Assembly: GCA_044225795.1 (NCBI GenBank)
Contig: JBGAIF010000001.1
Span: forward strand, 806,001 to 870,000
From: Nemorincola sp044225795
GTDB lineage: Bacteria; Bacteroidota; Bacteroidia; Chitinophagales; Chitinophagaceae
Direction: 5' to 3'
Length of the DNA stretch: 64,000 nt
The position numbers were made by a program, and so were the translations under genes. Of this stretch, positions 18,968-28,905 are shown piece by piece. The notes beneath the pieces are model-generated. The model saw only the letters and a program-made list of their open reading frames with translations, searched no databases and had not been told where the DNA came from. Numbering within the stretch: the first letter of the stretch is position 1; the number at the start of each line of letters is the position of its first letter.

Positions 18968-21826
18968 TTAATGCGCTTCGAGCCAGTTGACGCCTACTCC
19001 TGTCTCCGCATTTACGGGAACGTCGTGAGGAAGCGGCATTGCGCTTTCCATACCCGACTTAATTAGTGCGCTGGCAGCTTCGATCTCGTCCACGGGTACA
19101 TCAAAGACCAATTCATCGTGTACCTGCAAGATCATACGTGTGCGCATCTTCTGCTTTTCGAGCTCATTGTGTATCCTGATCATGGCCAGCTTTATCATAT
19201 CCGCCGCCGTGCCCTGTATCGGCATATTGATCGCATTTCGCTCTGCATAGCCGCGTACTGTAAAGTTGGCAGAGTAGATATCCTTGAGCCAACGTTTGCG
19301 GCCCATGACGGTTTGCACATAGCCATTCTCTTTAGCAAAATTTATTGAGCGGTCCATGTATTGCTTAATGGCAGGATACTGAGTGAAGTAGTTATCAATG
19401 ATGGTCTTTGCCTCTGTTCTGCTGACTCCGATATTCTCCGCGAGACCAAACGCAGACTGCCCATAGATAATGCCAAAATTGACAGCCTTTGCCGCGCGGC
19501 GCATATCCTTTGTGACATCTGCCTCACTCACACCATATACTTTAGCTGCTGTTGCCGTATGTATATCGGCATTGTGCCTGAAGGCTGTTATCATGTTATC
19601 GTCGCCGCTTATAGCGGCAACGATACGCAGTTCGATCTGTGAATAGTCGGCTGAGATCAGGCGGTATCCATCTCCGCGGGAAATGAACGCTTTGCGGATC
19701 TCGCGTCCCCGATCGGTGCGTATTGGAATATTCTGGAGGTTTGGATTGTTACTGCTAAGTCGGCCGGTGACCGCAACAGCCTGGTTGTAGCTGGTATGCA
19801 GACGTCCCGTCCTCGGGTTGATGAGCTGTGGCAGTGAATCAACGTATGTGCTCTTCAGTTTAGTAAGTTCGCGATAGGCAAGGATATCCTCAACGATCTG
19901 GTGTTTATGACGCAGTTTTTGCAGAATATCTTCGCCGGTAGCATATTGCCCTGTTTTTGTCTTCTTCTGTCCGGAGTCAATTTTCATGATCTCGAAAAGA
20001 ACTTCGCCCAATTGCTTCGGAGAGCCTATATTGAAGTTGACACCGGCATGGCGATACACATTTTCTTCTGCTGTGCGTATGTCGGCCTCCAGCTCCTTCG
20101 AATATTGACGCAGAAAATCCACGTCGAGACCAACCCCTTCGTACTCCATTTCAAGTAACACCGGTACAAGCGGGTTCTCTATTTCCCTGAATACTCTTCC
20201 GACTTCCTTCTCATCGAGCAGCGGGTCGAATGCTTTTTTCAACTGGAAGGTAACATCAGCATCTTCAGCAGCATATTCTTTGATGGCTTCCAGAGGCGCC
20301 TCGCGCATGGATAACTGACCTTTGCCTTTTTTGCCAATAAGGGTTTCGATAGATACCGGCAGGTAATTAAGGTACTTAAGGCTGAGCATATCCATGCTTC
20401 GCTTGCCATCGGGATCTATAACATAATTGGCCAGCATGGTATCATAGATGGCGCCTTTCAGTTCGAAGCCGTACCATTTGAGTATGATCATATCATACTT
20501 GATATTCTGTCCAACCCAGAGCACATCTGTACGGTCGAAATGGTCTTTGAAACGGTTAAGTACAGCGATCGCCTCATCCCTGTTCGCCGGCATATTGACG
20601 TAGTACCCGGTGCCTTTTTCAAAGCTAAAGCTCATGCCCACAATGTCGGCAAGGTTGGGGTCGATATTAGTTGTTTCGGTATCGAAGGCGATCTCTGTAT
20701 GACCGGCAAGTACCTTGACCAGATCGTCTATTTCTTCAGTACTATTGACCAGGTGGTAGGTGTGTGGTACCTGTTCGATGGTAGTATAATTGCCGGGAAT
20801 ATCAGCAGTATCTTCTGCTTCTGAAGAAACCTGTTCGGTATCAGCAGTTGCCGGAGCTGAATAGGCCTTCTTCTGAGGCAGGGCATTGCCAAACAGATCT
20901 GTACCCGCAGACGCCGCTTTCTGACCACCAAACAGGTCCTGCTCTGAACCTGTAGTACCCAGTACGCGTTTCCCAAGTGTGCGAAATTCCAGCTCATTGA
21001 ACACCTCGGTGAGTATCTCCACGTTCTTTTCTTTAACACGGAAGTCCTCTTCATGGAAAGCGATAGGAACGGTAGTAATGATACCCGCCAGTTTTTTGGA
21101 CATGACAGCAAGATCTTTGCCATTGCGCACTTTATCGCCCACAGCTCCTTTTATTTTGTCGGCATTGGCCAGGACATTTTCCACGGTATCATATTCTGCC
21201 AGTAACTTGGCCGCGGTTTTCTCGCCTATTCCCGGTATGCCCGGGATATTGTCCACCGCATCACCCATGAGGCCGAGGATATCTACAACCTGATCCACAC
21301 GTTTGATACCCCACTTCTCGCAAACCTCTTTCGGGCCCATGATCTCTTCCTTATTGCCGAGCGCGGGTGGCTTATAGATAAATACATTGTCTCTCACCAG
21401 TTGGCCATAGTCCTTATCGGGTGTTACCATGTACACAGTGTAATCGAGGGCTGCGGCTTCCCAGGCGAGTGTGCCGATAATATCATCGGCCTCATAACCA
21501 TCCAGTTCAAGGCAGGGGAGGTTAAAGCCCTTTACAATGCGTTTGATATCCGGTAACGCATTGATGAGGTCTTCCGGGGCTTCCTGCCTGTTGGCTTTAT
21601 AGTCGGCAAAATCGGTATGGCGCTCGGTGGGTGCTGCCGTATCAAAAACCACAGCAAGGTGTGTAGGTTTTTCTTTGTTGATAAGATCGAGCAGTGTAGA
21701 GGTAAAACCGAACTGCGCATTCGTATTCTTACCCTTTGTGGTGACACGCGGACTGCGGATCAAAGCGTAATAGGCGCGGAATATCAGCGCCATGGCATCT
21801 AGTAGAAATAGCTTCTTCTCTGGCAT
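18968..21826 (-). CDS. polA: DNA polymerase I (952 aa)
   Basis: A full-length family A polymerase for gap filling and RNA-primer removal. Residues 1 to about 295 form the 5' nuclease domain (LLDAMALIFRAYYAL at the start; GLMGDAVDNIPGIPGIGEKTA helix-hairpin-helix region). The 3'-5' exonuclease, about 340-540, keeps DTET near 383, GQNIKYD and YAAEDADV, so proofreading looks intact. The polymerase domain holds motif A DYSQIELR near 729, motif B RRAAKAVNFGIIYG and motif C QVHDELVFD near 907. The ATG at 21826 is preferred because the family N-terminus MPEKKLFLLDAM begins there; an in-frame extension to 21883 adds 19 residues unlike the family. Upstream on the same strand, 47 bases away, is a GT-C/TPR membrane protein. 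Confidence 0.96.
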   Translation of the reverse strand: MPEKKLFLLDAMALIFRAYYALIRSPRVTTKGKNTNAQFGFTSTLLDLINKEKPTHLAVVFDTAAPTERHTDFADYKANRQEAPEDLINALPDIKRIVKGFNLPCLELDGYEADDIIGTLAWEAAALDYTVYMVTPDKDYGQLVRDNVFIYKPPALGNKEEIMGPKEVCEKWGIKRVDQVVDILGLMGDAVDNIPGIPGIGEKTAAKLLAEYDTVENVLANADKIKGAVGDKVRNGKDLAVMSKKLAGIITTVPIAFHEEDFRVKEKNVEILTEVFNELEFRTLGKRVLGTTGSEQDLFGGQKAASAGTDLFGNALPQKKAYSAPATADTEQVSSEAEDTADIPGNYTTIEQVPHTYHLVNSTEEIDDLVKVLAGHTEIAFDTETTNIDPNLADIVGMSFSFEKGTGYYVNMPANRDEAIAVLNRFKDHFDRTDVLWVGQNIKYDMIILKWYGFELKGAIYDTMLANYVIDPDGKRSMDMLSLKYLNYLPVSIETLIGKKGKGQLSMREAPLEAIKEYAAEDADVTFQLKKAFDPLLDEKEVGRVFREIENPLVPVLLEMEYEGVGLDVDFLRQYSKELEADIRTAEENVYRHAGVNFNIGSPKQLGEVLFEIMKIDSGQKKTKTGQYATGEDILQKLRHKHQIVEDILAYRELTKLKSTYVDSLPQLINPRTGRLHTSYNQAVAVTGRLSSNNPNLQNIPIRTDRGREIRKAFISRGDGYRLISADYSQIELRIVAAISGDDNMITAFRHNADIHTATAAKVYGVSEADVTKDMRRAAKAVNFGIIYGQSAFGLAENIGVSRTEAKTIIDNYFTQYPAIKQYMDRSINFAKENGYVQTVMGRKRWLKDIYSANFTVRGYAERNAINMPIQGTAADMIKLAMIRIHNELEKQKMRTRMILQVHDELVFDVPVDEIEAASALIKSGMESAMPLPHDVPVNAETGVGVNWLEAH

Positions 21827-21873
21827 ATCGCTAAGGTAAATCAAACAGTTTGAAAATGGCGAGCCCGGGGGAA

Positions 21874-23775
21874 CTAATGACAAAATTGGCTGATGAGCTG
21901 ATCTGCAGATGTATTGCCCAGGTTCCTGGCGGTGGAGAAGTCGGCGCAGGCGGAGGAGGTATCCTTTAGCATGAGCTTTGTGATGCCCCTGAAATAATAT
22001 ATTGAATTATCATTCGGATTAACATTGGCGAGGAAGTTAAAATCTTCCAATGCACCATTGTAATTGCCAACATTGCCACGCAAAGAGGCCCTGTTGTAAC
22101 GTGGCTTCAGGAAGCCGGGGTCTATACTGATAGCTTTATCGTAATCACTGATGGCCGCGGTGTTATTGCCCGAAGATGCGTAAATCCAGCCCCTGTTGTT
22201 ATAGGCCTCGGCATATAAGGGTTTGATAGCTATTGCCTTAGAGATATCGTTGATGGCGGCGGCAGTGTCTCCGGTCATAAAAAGAGCCCATCCCCGATTG
22301 TTGTATGCGTCTGACAACTTCGGGTTCAACCGGATCGAGTGGGTATAGTCGTTGACGGCAGCTTTATGATCGCCTATAGCATCAAGAATGACACCTCTAT
22401 TGTAGTATGCATCTTCGAATGTTGCGTTGAGTTCTATGGCCTTATTATAGTCTTGCAAGGCTGAACGTACATCTCCGTCTTTTTTCTCGAAATTTCCTCT
22501 CATCCAGTATCCGAAATACACATTCGGATTCTTTTCTATCATATCATTAAACAGGACAGTATCATCCTTCCATATTCCGATGCGAGCATAACTCTGAACG
22601 CTATACGCAACTATACATAGCGTAAAAACGCCGGCAGCGAGATTCCGCCATGGAGTGGACCATAAACTGGCGATAAGCTCGCCGATGATATAAAACAGCC
22701 CGATGTAGGATATATAGGTATAACGCTCTGCAACAACGGCAGACCCCACGGACACCACCTGCAGCATCAGGGCTATGGTTATAAGAAAGAACAGGCTGCC
22801 GAATACCAATTGCCTACGAAAAGAACCTGAGCGTAACACCACTATGGCCAGAAATGATACAAAACCAAACGAGAGGTAATATTCCCAGGGTAAAAAGCCG
22901 TTTGTGAGCACAGGAAAATAGTGCATGCCAGAGAGCTTGTAGGGGATGAACAGCCTGAAAAGATAGGACGATATAGCGCCTGTGACGATGAAGGGGCGGT
23001 TCAAAATACCCAATGAGTGTACAATATCATTAATGGACCCTCCGGCGGCCTGTGCAAGGATATTGAGGATGCCGAACAACACTGAAAACGCCAGGAACGG
23101 AATTTTCTCCATTATAGTTCGGGCATTGATGCCCCGACCGCGGAACCAGTCAATAAGTATAAAAACGACGGGAAGTGTAACAGCCGCAGATTTAGACAAA
23201 CATGAACATAAAAACAGTGATAGCGATATGATATAGTCTGATCTTTTGCGGGTGTCGGAATACCTGATATAAAAGAGCGATGACGACAGGAAAAAGAAGG
23301 AATAGAGGACGTCCTTTCTTTCTGCCACCCAGGCTACTGATTCTACGTGCATAGGGTGTAAGCCAAACAGCGAAGAAACGACAGTAGCAGTTATCTTGTT
23401 TCCACTCAGGCGAAGTGCCAATTCGAATACCAGCCATGTGTTGACCAGGTGAAGGATAACATTGAGCAAGTGATACGGGAAGGGATCAAGCGCAAAGAAA
23501 TGATATTCAAAGAAAAAGGTAAGAGTTGTCAGCGGGTGATAGTTGCTGGAATAGAAAGAAGAAAAAATGGCCTTGATACCCGACCAGCTATAGTCTTTCA
23601 GGTAGGGGTTCTTTTCAATGTAGAAATCGTCGTCGAAGCTGGTGAGCCCATTATGCAAAGCATTGGAATATACGATCGCTGTGACCAGCAAGATCAGTAA
23701 AGGCGCCCACTTGAAAAGATCAACTGAGGTGCCGTTGTTGTTGACCGTTGTTGTATTTGTTTGTTTCCTGCTCAC
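21874..23775 (-). CDS. GT-C/TMTC-like membrane protein with TPR repeats, copy A (633 aa)
   Basis: The N-terminal 400 residues are polytopic, about ten membrane helices. They begin with the family pattern LTSFDDDFYIEKNPYL, whose acidic cluster sits in the first external loop, followed by SNYHPLTTL and HPMHVESVAWVAERKDVLY. This resembles TMTC/GT-C-fold lipid-sugar-dependent glycosyltransferases. The C-terminal part has about six TPR units (AYNNRGWA- and YYNRG-type) and ends in a Sel1-like SSACADFSTARNLGNTSADQ segment. It is paralogous along its whole length to the next gene upstream (25719-23812), 36 bases away. The pair follows a sugar nucleotidyltransferase, so a role in surface or protein glycosylation is likely. 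The substrate is unknown. Confidence 0.8.
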   Translation of the reverse strand: MSRKQTNTTTVNNNGTSVDLFKWAPLLILLVTAIVYSNALHNGLTSFDDDFYIEKNPYLKDYSWSGIKAIFSSFYSSNYHPLTTLTFFFEYHFFALDPFPYHLLNVILHLVNTWLVFELALRLSGNKITATVVSSLFGLHPMHVESVAWVAERKDVLYSFFFLSSSLFYIRYSDTRKRSDYIISLSLFLCSCLSKSAAVTLPVVFILIDWFRGRGINARTIMEKIPFLAFSVLFGILNILAQAAGGSINDIVHSLGILNRPFIVTGAISSYLFRLFIPYKLSGMHYFPVLTNGFLPWEYYLSFGFVSFLAIVVLRSGSFRRQLVFGSLFFLITIALMLQVVSVGSAVVAERYTYISYIGLFYIIGELIASLWSTPWRNLAAGVFTLCIVAYSVQSYARIGIWKDDTVLFNDMIEKNPNVYFGYWMRGNFEKKDGDVRSALQDYNKAIELNATFEDAYYNRGVILDAIGDHKAAVNDYTHSIRLNPKLSDAYNNRGWALFMTGDTAAAINDISKAIAIKPLYAEAYNNRGWIYASSGNNTAAISDYDKAISIDPGFLKPRYNRASLRGNVGNYNGALEDFNFLANVNPNDNSIYYFRGITKLMLKDTSSACADFSTARNLGNTSADQLISQFCH

Positions 23776-23811
23776 GTTAGACCTCGTAAAATACTAAAAT
23801 CAATTCAGGCA

Positions 23812-25719
23812 TCAATGACAATATTGCTGCAGCATGGCCGTGGCCTTACTATTACCCATTTGTGCTGCTTTTTGCCAATCGGTACACGCTAACGAATCAT
23901 TATTAAGAAGATGATATGCCTCTCCACGGCGGTAAATTGTTTCAACATCATCGGGGTGCAAGGCGAGAATGACGGTATAGTCTTCCGCGGCATGAGCATA
24001 GTCTCCTGCTTTCATCCATATGCCGGTGCGATTGTAATACGGTTTGTCAAATTTGGGGTTCAATACTATTGCTTTGGTAAAATCGGGTAGCGCAGCAATG
24101 CTGTTCCCCTGTGACAAATATGCCCACCCGCGATTGTTATAAGCATCGACATAAGCAGAATCGATGTTAAGTGCTTTATTGTAATCGGCAATGGCTGCCG
24201 GCACATTTCCTGTACGGAAGTAAGCCCATCCACGATTGTTATAGGCTTCTGCAAAACCATGTTCGGCTTCCAGAAACTTAGTGAAATCGGCAATGGCGGA
24301 GGGAAGATCGTTCAAGGCATCATAGATGCCTGCCCGCAAATAGTAGGGCCTTTCGTAGGTGGGGTTTAATTCGATAGCGCGAGAAAAGTCTTCAAGAGCG
24401 CCGGTCAGATCGTTCTGTTTTTTCCGGTAACCGCCGCGGAAAAGATAGGCCTCGTAAATGTCGGGATTTGAGCTAACGAGGTCATTGAAAGCGTGTTCAT
24501 CGTCTTTCCACACCTCAATACGCTGCCAGGAGATGAACGAAAAAACGAGAGATATGCCAATGATGCCCAAGAGAATATTCATTCTATTCTTACCGGAACT
24601 GACAGAAGAGAGCACCTGCCCGATGATGTAGAAAAGACCAATGTAAGCGATGTAAGTGTACCGCTCTGCTACATAAGCCGAACCCACGGGGACAATCTGC
24701 AGCATGACAGTGAGCGAAGAGAGAAAGAAAAGAGCTCCAAAGACCAACTCTTTGCGAAGGGGAGATGGACGAATGATCAGCCATATAAGCAGCACGATGA
24801 AAGGGATGGACAAATAATATATCCAGGGTAGTTTTCCCAATACATAAGGTGAATAGTGAAGTATAGACAGGCCAACCGGAGCAAACAGCCTGATAATATA
24901 GAATGATAAACCCGAGGTGATTGTAAACAGTTTGCTAAGGAACCCGGATGCAATGACATATTCATTTACAGCACCTCCGGCTTTCTGAGAAAGCATTGCC
25001 AGGATGCCGAACAATATGGACAGCGCAAAGAATGGCAACTTCTCTGCAACTAATGAGCCGGATAATTTACGACCACGGTACATATCGAACAGCAGGAGTA
25101 TGAGGGGTAGCGTAACGGCGGCAGATTTTGCAAACAGCGAGCATAGGAAAAGGGAGAGCGAAAGGAAGTAGTATTTTCCGGTTCCGGAGGCATCTATATA
25201 GCTAAGGTAGCAGATAAGCGACAACAAATAAAAGGCAGAATAGAGCACATCCTTACGTTCTGAGACCCATGCCACCGATTCGACATGCATAGGATGGATG
25301 GCAAAGAAAAGAGCTACTATAAAAGCTGTGACAGTGCTATTACTTAACCTTTCGGCGAGTTTGTATGCCAGCCAGACATTGAGGAGGTGCAGCAAAACAT
25401 TATCGAGGTGATAGACAAGCGGGTTTGTGCCAAACAGTTTCGTTTCAATAAGCAGGCTCAGCGTGGTAAAAGGGTGGTAGTTGGACGCATAAAAGGATGT
25501 GAATATCTCTTTGATGCCGTGAAAAGAAAAGTCTTTCAGGTATGGATTATGAACAACATAGAAATCATCGTCTATGCTAGTAAGCCCGTTGAATAGTGCG
25601 CGGGAATACAGTATGGTGGTAAATATGATGACTGCCCAGATAGCCCAACCGGGAACCGAAAATGAAGGAGCCTTGTCATTTTGTATGGTCGGTATGGTAG
25701 GCCTGTTCTTTCCGGACAT
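23812..25719 (-). CDS. GT-C/TMTC-like membrane protein with TPR repeats, copy B (635 aa)
   Basis: A paralogue of copy A with the same layout: about ten transmembrane helices, LTSIDDDFYVVHNPYLKD in the first loop, YHPFTTLSLL, HPMHVESVAWVSERKDVLY, then about six TPR units from residue 420 and a closing SLACTDWQKAAQMGNSKATA segment that ends in CH, as copy A does. A tandem duplication is the simplest explanation. It starts 15 bases after the end of the nucleotidyltransferase gene, so the run nucleotidyltransferase, copy B, copy A and perhaps polA may be one transcript. Family knowledge suggests sugar transfer from a lipid-linked donor to a periplasmic or secreted acceptor; nothing in the sequence names the acceptor. 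Confidence 0.8.
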   Translation of the reverse strand: MSGKNRPTIPTIQNDKAPSFSVPGWAIWAVIIFTTILYSRALFNGLTSIDDDFYVVHNPYLKDFSFHGIKEIFTSFYASNYHPFTTLSLLIETKLFGTNPLVYHLDNVLLHLLNVWLAYKLAERLSNSTVTAFIVALFFAIHPMHVESVAWVSERKDVLYSAFYLLSLICYLSYIDASGTGKYYFLSLSLFLCSLFAKSAAVTLPLILLLFDMYRGRKLSGSLVAEKLPFFALSILFGILAMLSQKAGGAVNEYVIASGFLSKLFTITSGLSFYIIRLFAPVGLSILHYSPYVLGKLPWIYYLSIPFIVLLIWLIIRPSPLRKELVFGALFFLSSLTVMLQIVPVGSAYVAERYTYIAYIGLFYIIGQVLSSVSSGKNRMNILLGIIGISLVFSFISWQRIEVWKDDEHAFNDLVSSNPDIYEAYLFRGGYRKKQNDLTGALEDFSRAIELNPTYERPYYLRAGIYDALNDLPSAIADFTKFLEAEHGFAEAYNNRGWAYFRTGNVPAAIADYNKALNIDSAYVDAYNNRGWAYLSQGNSIAALPDFTKAIVLNPKFDKPYYNRTGIWMKAGDYAHAAEDYTVILALHPDDVETIYRRGEAYHLLNNDSLACTDWQKAAQMGNSKATAMLQQYCH

Positions 25720-25734
25720 ACGAGCAGAATTGTA

Positions 25735-26733
25735 TTAGCCGAGGTCGATCTCCGTATTGTCGCCAATGTTGAGGCTCTGGCTGAGGCCGCGCACATAGGC
25801 ATCATTGCCGATAATGGATGAATTGAGCACTACCTGCTGTAGCTCGGCATAGGAGCCGATGATGGAATCTTTTATTATCGAAGATTCGATCTTAGTGTAT
25901 TCTCCAATTGTAACGTTTGGCCCTATGATACAATGCCTTATGTTGCAACCCTCGGCAATATTGACCGGATGTATGATAACGGTAGTGTCGAACTCCGGTG
26001 TTTCTTTGGAGGGATTCTCATCTTCCATCTGTTTCAGTAATATGGCATTGGTGGACAACAGGGATTCTTTTTTGCCGCAATCGAACCAGTTGTTGACACG
26101 GAAAGCATGGAACTTAACGCCATGATCTACCATATGCTGCAATGCATTGGTAAAGTGGTATTCCCCATTTTCATCGGCAGGCTTGCTCAGGTTCTTTTCC
26201 AGTGCTTCAAACATCTGGTTTGTCTCCTTGATATAGTAGATACCAACGATGGCCATATTAGATTTTGGGATGAGTGGTTTCTCGACCATGCGCATTACCT
26301 CGTCCCTGTCATTCAGCTCAGCTACACCGAATCCTCTGGGATCATCTACTTTGCGAACCCCTATTTGCGAAACGGTACTGGAGAGCACTTCTTTTACGTT
26401 ATAATCGCAAACAGTATCTCCGAGTACGATCATCACCTCATCGTCCTGAATAGCATCACGCGTAAGCCAGATAGCGTGAGCAGTACCCCGGCGGTCATTC
26501 TGATTGACAAAGGTATGCTTGAGGTTAGGGTAGGTCTTGTCTATATACCGCTGTATCTTTTCTCCGAGATAGCCGATAACGAATACAAACTCATCAACAC
26601 CTGCATCGAGCAACTGATCAATAATAACTCCGAGAATCGTTTTTCCGGCAATGGGAATCAGTGCCTTCGGCTGTGTATATGTCAGCGGGCGAAGTTTAGT
26701 GCCTGCACCTGCAACGGGAATGATAGCTTTCAC
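25735..26733 (-). CDS. Sugar-phosphate nucleotidyltransferase with left-handed beta-helix tail (332 aa)
   Basis: It makes a nucleotide-activated sugar from NTP and a sugar 1-phosphate. The N-terminus carries the nucleotide-binding signature as GAGTKLRPLTYTQPKALIPI, with Lys where GTRLRP is usual. Further motifs are VLGDTVCDY (metal and sugar binding), GFGVAEL, EKP and NNWFDCGKKESLL. Residues about 245-332 are hexapeptide repeats of a left-handed beta helix, as in RmlA-long or GlmU-like proteins. The start is taken at GTG 26733 because the family begins right at KAIIPVAGAG; a TTG at 26772 would add 13 residues. The adjacent GT-C/TPR genes suggest it supplies donor sugars. Substrate specificity (glucose, mannose or N-acetylglucosamine phosphate) cannot be read off. 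Confidence 0.85.
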   Translation of the reverse strand: MKAIIPVAGAGTKLRPLTYTQPKALIPIAGKTILGVIIDQLLDAGVDEFVFVIGYLGEKIQRYIDKTYPNLKHTFVNQNDRRGTAHAIWLTRDAIQDDEVMIVLGDTVCDYNVKEVLSSTVSQIGVRKVDDPRGFGVAELNDRDEVMRMVEKPLIPKSNMAIVGIYYIKETNQMFEALEKNLSKPADENGEYHFTNALQHMVDHGVKFHAFRVNNWFDCGKKESLLSTNAILLKQMEDENPSKETPEFDTTVIIHPVNIAEGCNIRHCIIGPNVTIGEYTKIESSIIKDSIIGSYAELQQVVLNSSIIGNDAYVRGLSQSLNIGDNTEIDLG

Positions 26734-26882
26734 AAAAGGAGATTGAGTTGTAAAAATACAATTTAATGTCAAAAATGGCTATGGGGGTGAAGTTCAGGGT
26801 TATTTTGTTATCACATTGTCAATCGCAGCTCCATATTTTCATCATTTAACTCTTTTCACCTCAGGTATGATCGTACTGCTCA

Positions 26883-28805
26883 TTATTCAATACCAGCTAC
26901 ATAAGCCCCTTCTCCGTAAAGTTGTGCCTTATAGCGCAGAGACGGCGAAGGGATAAACGCTCCGAGTCCAAGCTGAGACCACTTGCTATCTATCGCACCG
27001 ATAGTTGCGTCATCTGCAGCAATGATGTTTGGCCAGGGGCGCTCGAAACCATCCATTTTTTTGGACTTCAGTGTTCCATCAAGGCCGAGTATCGTTTTAT
27101 TCATACCACCATAGAAATGGTCTCTCCTGGGGTCGAGGTTGTTACAGAAACGCCACAATACATCGGCTACATCGTTCACATTTACAGTATGTTCCACATA
27201 TAGTATAAGCCGTATGCCGCTGATGCCTGTGACTCTTGACAATTTTTCATGGAGTGTGGCTACCTGGCCGGGTATTTGTTTTTGAACAGAAACAAACAAT
27301 ACAGGAATACCCAAATTTGCAGCTAATGTATCATTGATCCCTTTTACCTCCGGGAATTGTGACAATATAGTTTCCGCTGACCACGAAGTGTCAAATTTAA
27401 ATGGCTGCAAGGGAATGCTTATTTCTTCTTCCTGCTTCTTTGTGCCGTCGATACACATTTTACCTCCAAAGCCCAACTTAGAGCAGCTATGGTCTAAAAC
27501 ATCCATAGGCCCCTGGCTGAAATATACATCATTGGCGGGGTTCAGATTGTTGAGCACGTACCTTGCAAGACCTGCATAGTCATCTATTCTGACGCCGCTT
27601 GTTGCTGTGTCGTCTGATAAGACCAATATTTTGTTGAACATCATCTGTCCGGCACCCCACATGGCGTTCATCACCTTTTGTCCTTGTCCGGCGTATTCTT
27701 TGTTGATAGTTGCTATGACAAGATTGTGAAACACGCCCTCAACAGGCATGTTCATATCTGTGATCTCCGGCACCATGGTCATCTTGATAGGCGTGAGGAA
27801 TATGCGCTCAGTAGCCTTACCCAGCCATGCATCTTCCTGTGGAGGGATGCCCACTATTGTTGCCGGATACACTGCGGCCTTTTTGTGGGTGATGGCTGTG
27901 ACATGAAAGCGAGGATACCAGTCCGGTAAGGAATAATAGCCAGTATGATCGCCAAAAGGACCTTCCCATATCAATTCTTCACCCGGCTCCACATAGCCTT
28001 CAATGATAATATCTGCATCGGCAGGCACCTCAATTTCGGGTTGTGTGATACACCGGACGAGGTCCACTCTTTTTTTACGCAGAAACCCTGCCAGCATATA
28101 CTCGTCAACATTTTCGGGCAGGGGGGCTGTTGCCGAATAAGTGTACACAGGATCGCCACCCAGGGCTACGGCTACCGGCATACGCTTGCCCTGTTTTTTA
28201 TATTCGTTGTAGTGACGTGCAGATACTTTGTGTTTATGCCAGTGCATACCAGTCATCGTATCATCGAAGACCTGCATACGGTACATACCTATGTTTCGTG
28301 TACCGTTGTTTGGGTCTTTGGTGTGAATGGCCGGCAGCGTGATAAAACGGCCGCCGTCCTGTGGCCAGCATTTGAGCACCGGAAGTTTAGAGAGGTCAGG
28401 AGTAGCCATCACTACTTCCTGGCATGCTCCCCGGCCACTAACAACGCGAGGCATCCAGGATGCAAAACGGCCCAACTGCGGAAGCATCGCCAGTTTGTCG
28501 AGGATGGTTTGTTTGGGTGTAGAGAGAGATTTGAATATATCTTCGATATCGCGAGTCACGTCATCCAGCTTGTCCACACCCAGAGCAATGCACATTCGCT
28601 TTTCGCTCCCCATGCTGTTGATCAGCAAAGGGAAGTCCGTTCCTGTATTTTCAAATAACAAGGCCTTATTACGGTCGGGTGTTTTTGATACCCTGTCTGT
28701 GATCTCGGCGATCTCAAGAACAGGGTCAATAAATGTCTTTATCCGAACCAGTTCCCCCGCTTTCTCCAATGCCTCAATGAAGGATTGTAATGACTTATAT
28801 GCCAT
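26883..28805 (-). CDS. ubiD: UbiD-family prenylated-FMN decarboxylase (640 aa)
   Basis: UbiD enzymes are reversible decarboxylases that use prenylated FMN. Family hallmarks seen here are GMYRMQVFDDTMTGMHWH, VALGGDPVYTYSAT, PLPENVDEYMLAGFLR, EGPFGDHTGYYS (the substrate and cofactor region), LGKATERIFL and KILVLSDD. The length fits the larger UbiD relatives of Bacteroidota, which are often assigned to menaquinone synthesis (UbiD or MqnL-like). No menaquinone gene or UbiX prenyltransferase is next to it, so the substrate stays open. The upstream -7 box TACCTTTG lies only four bases before the ATG, which implies a leaderless or nearly leaderless mRNA. Confidence 0.88.
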   Translation of the reverse strand: MAYKSLQSFIEALEKAGELVRIKTFIDPVLEIAEITDRVSKTPDRNKALLFENTGTDFPLLINSMGSEKRMCIALGVDKLDDVTRDIEDIFKSLSTPKQTILDKLAMLPQLGRFASWMPRVVSGRGACQEVVMATPDLSKLPVLKCWPQDGGRFITLPAIHTKDPNNGTRNIGMYRMQVFDDTMTGMHWHKHKVSARHYNEYKKQGKRMPVAVALGGDPVYTYSATAPLPENVDEYMLAGFLRKKRVDLVRCITQPEIEVPADADIIIEGYVEPGEELIWEGPFGDHTGYYSLPDWYPRFHVTAITHKKAAVYPATIVGIPPQEDAWLGKATERIFLTPIKMTMVPEITDMNMPVEGVFHNLVIATINKEYAGQGQKVMNAMWGAGQMMFNKILVLSDDTATSGVRIDDYAGLARYVLNNLNPANDVYFSQGPMDVLDHSCSKLGFGGKMCIDGTKKQEEEISIPLQPFKFDTSWSAETILSQFPEVKGINDTLAANLGIPVLFVSVQKQIPGQVATLHEKLSRVTGISGIRLILYVEHTVNVNDVADVLWRFCNNLDPRRDHFYGGMNKTILGLDGTLKSKKMDGFERPWPNIIAADDATIGAIDSKWSQLGLGAFIPSPSLRYKAQLYGEGAYVAGIE

Positions 28806-28809
28806 GGGG

Positions 28810-28817
28810 CAAAGGTA
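28810..28817 (-). promoter_or_regulatory. -7 box for the ubiD-family gene, almost at the start codon
   Basis: On the minus strand TACCTTTG matches the Bacteroidota TAnnTTTG consensus exactly, with a TTG (28834-28836) 16 bases further upstream. Only CCCC separates it from the ATG, so transcription would begin at or next to the start codon. Confidence 0.5.
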
Positions 28818-28905
28818 GCTTTTTGAGGCATAACAACACGGTGGGTACTGTTGGAACAGGGGGTTAATGGTTATATTTAACGCCCTGTTATCACTGAAAG
28901 AAAGA

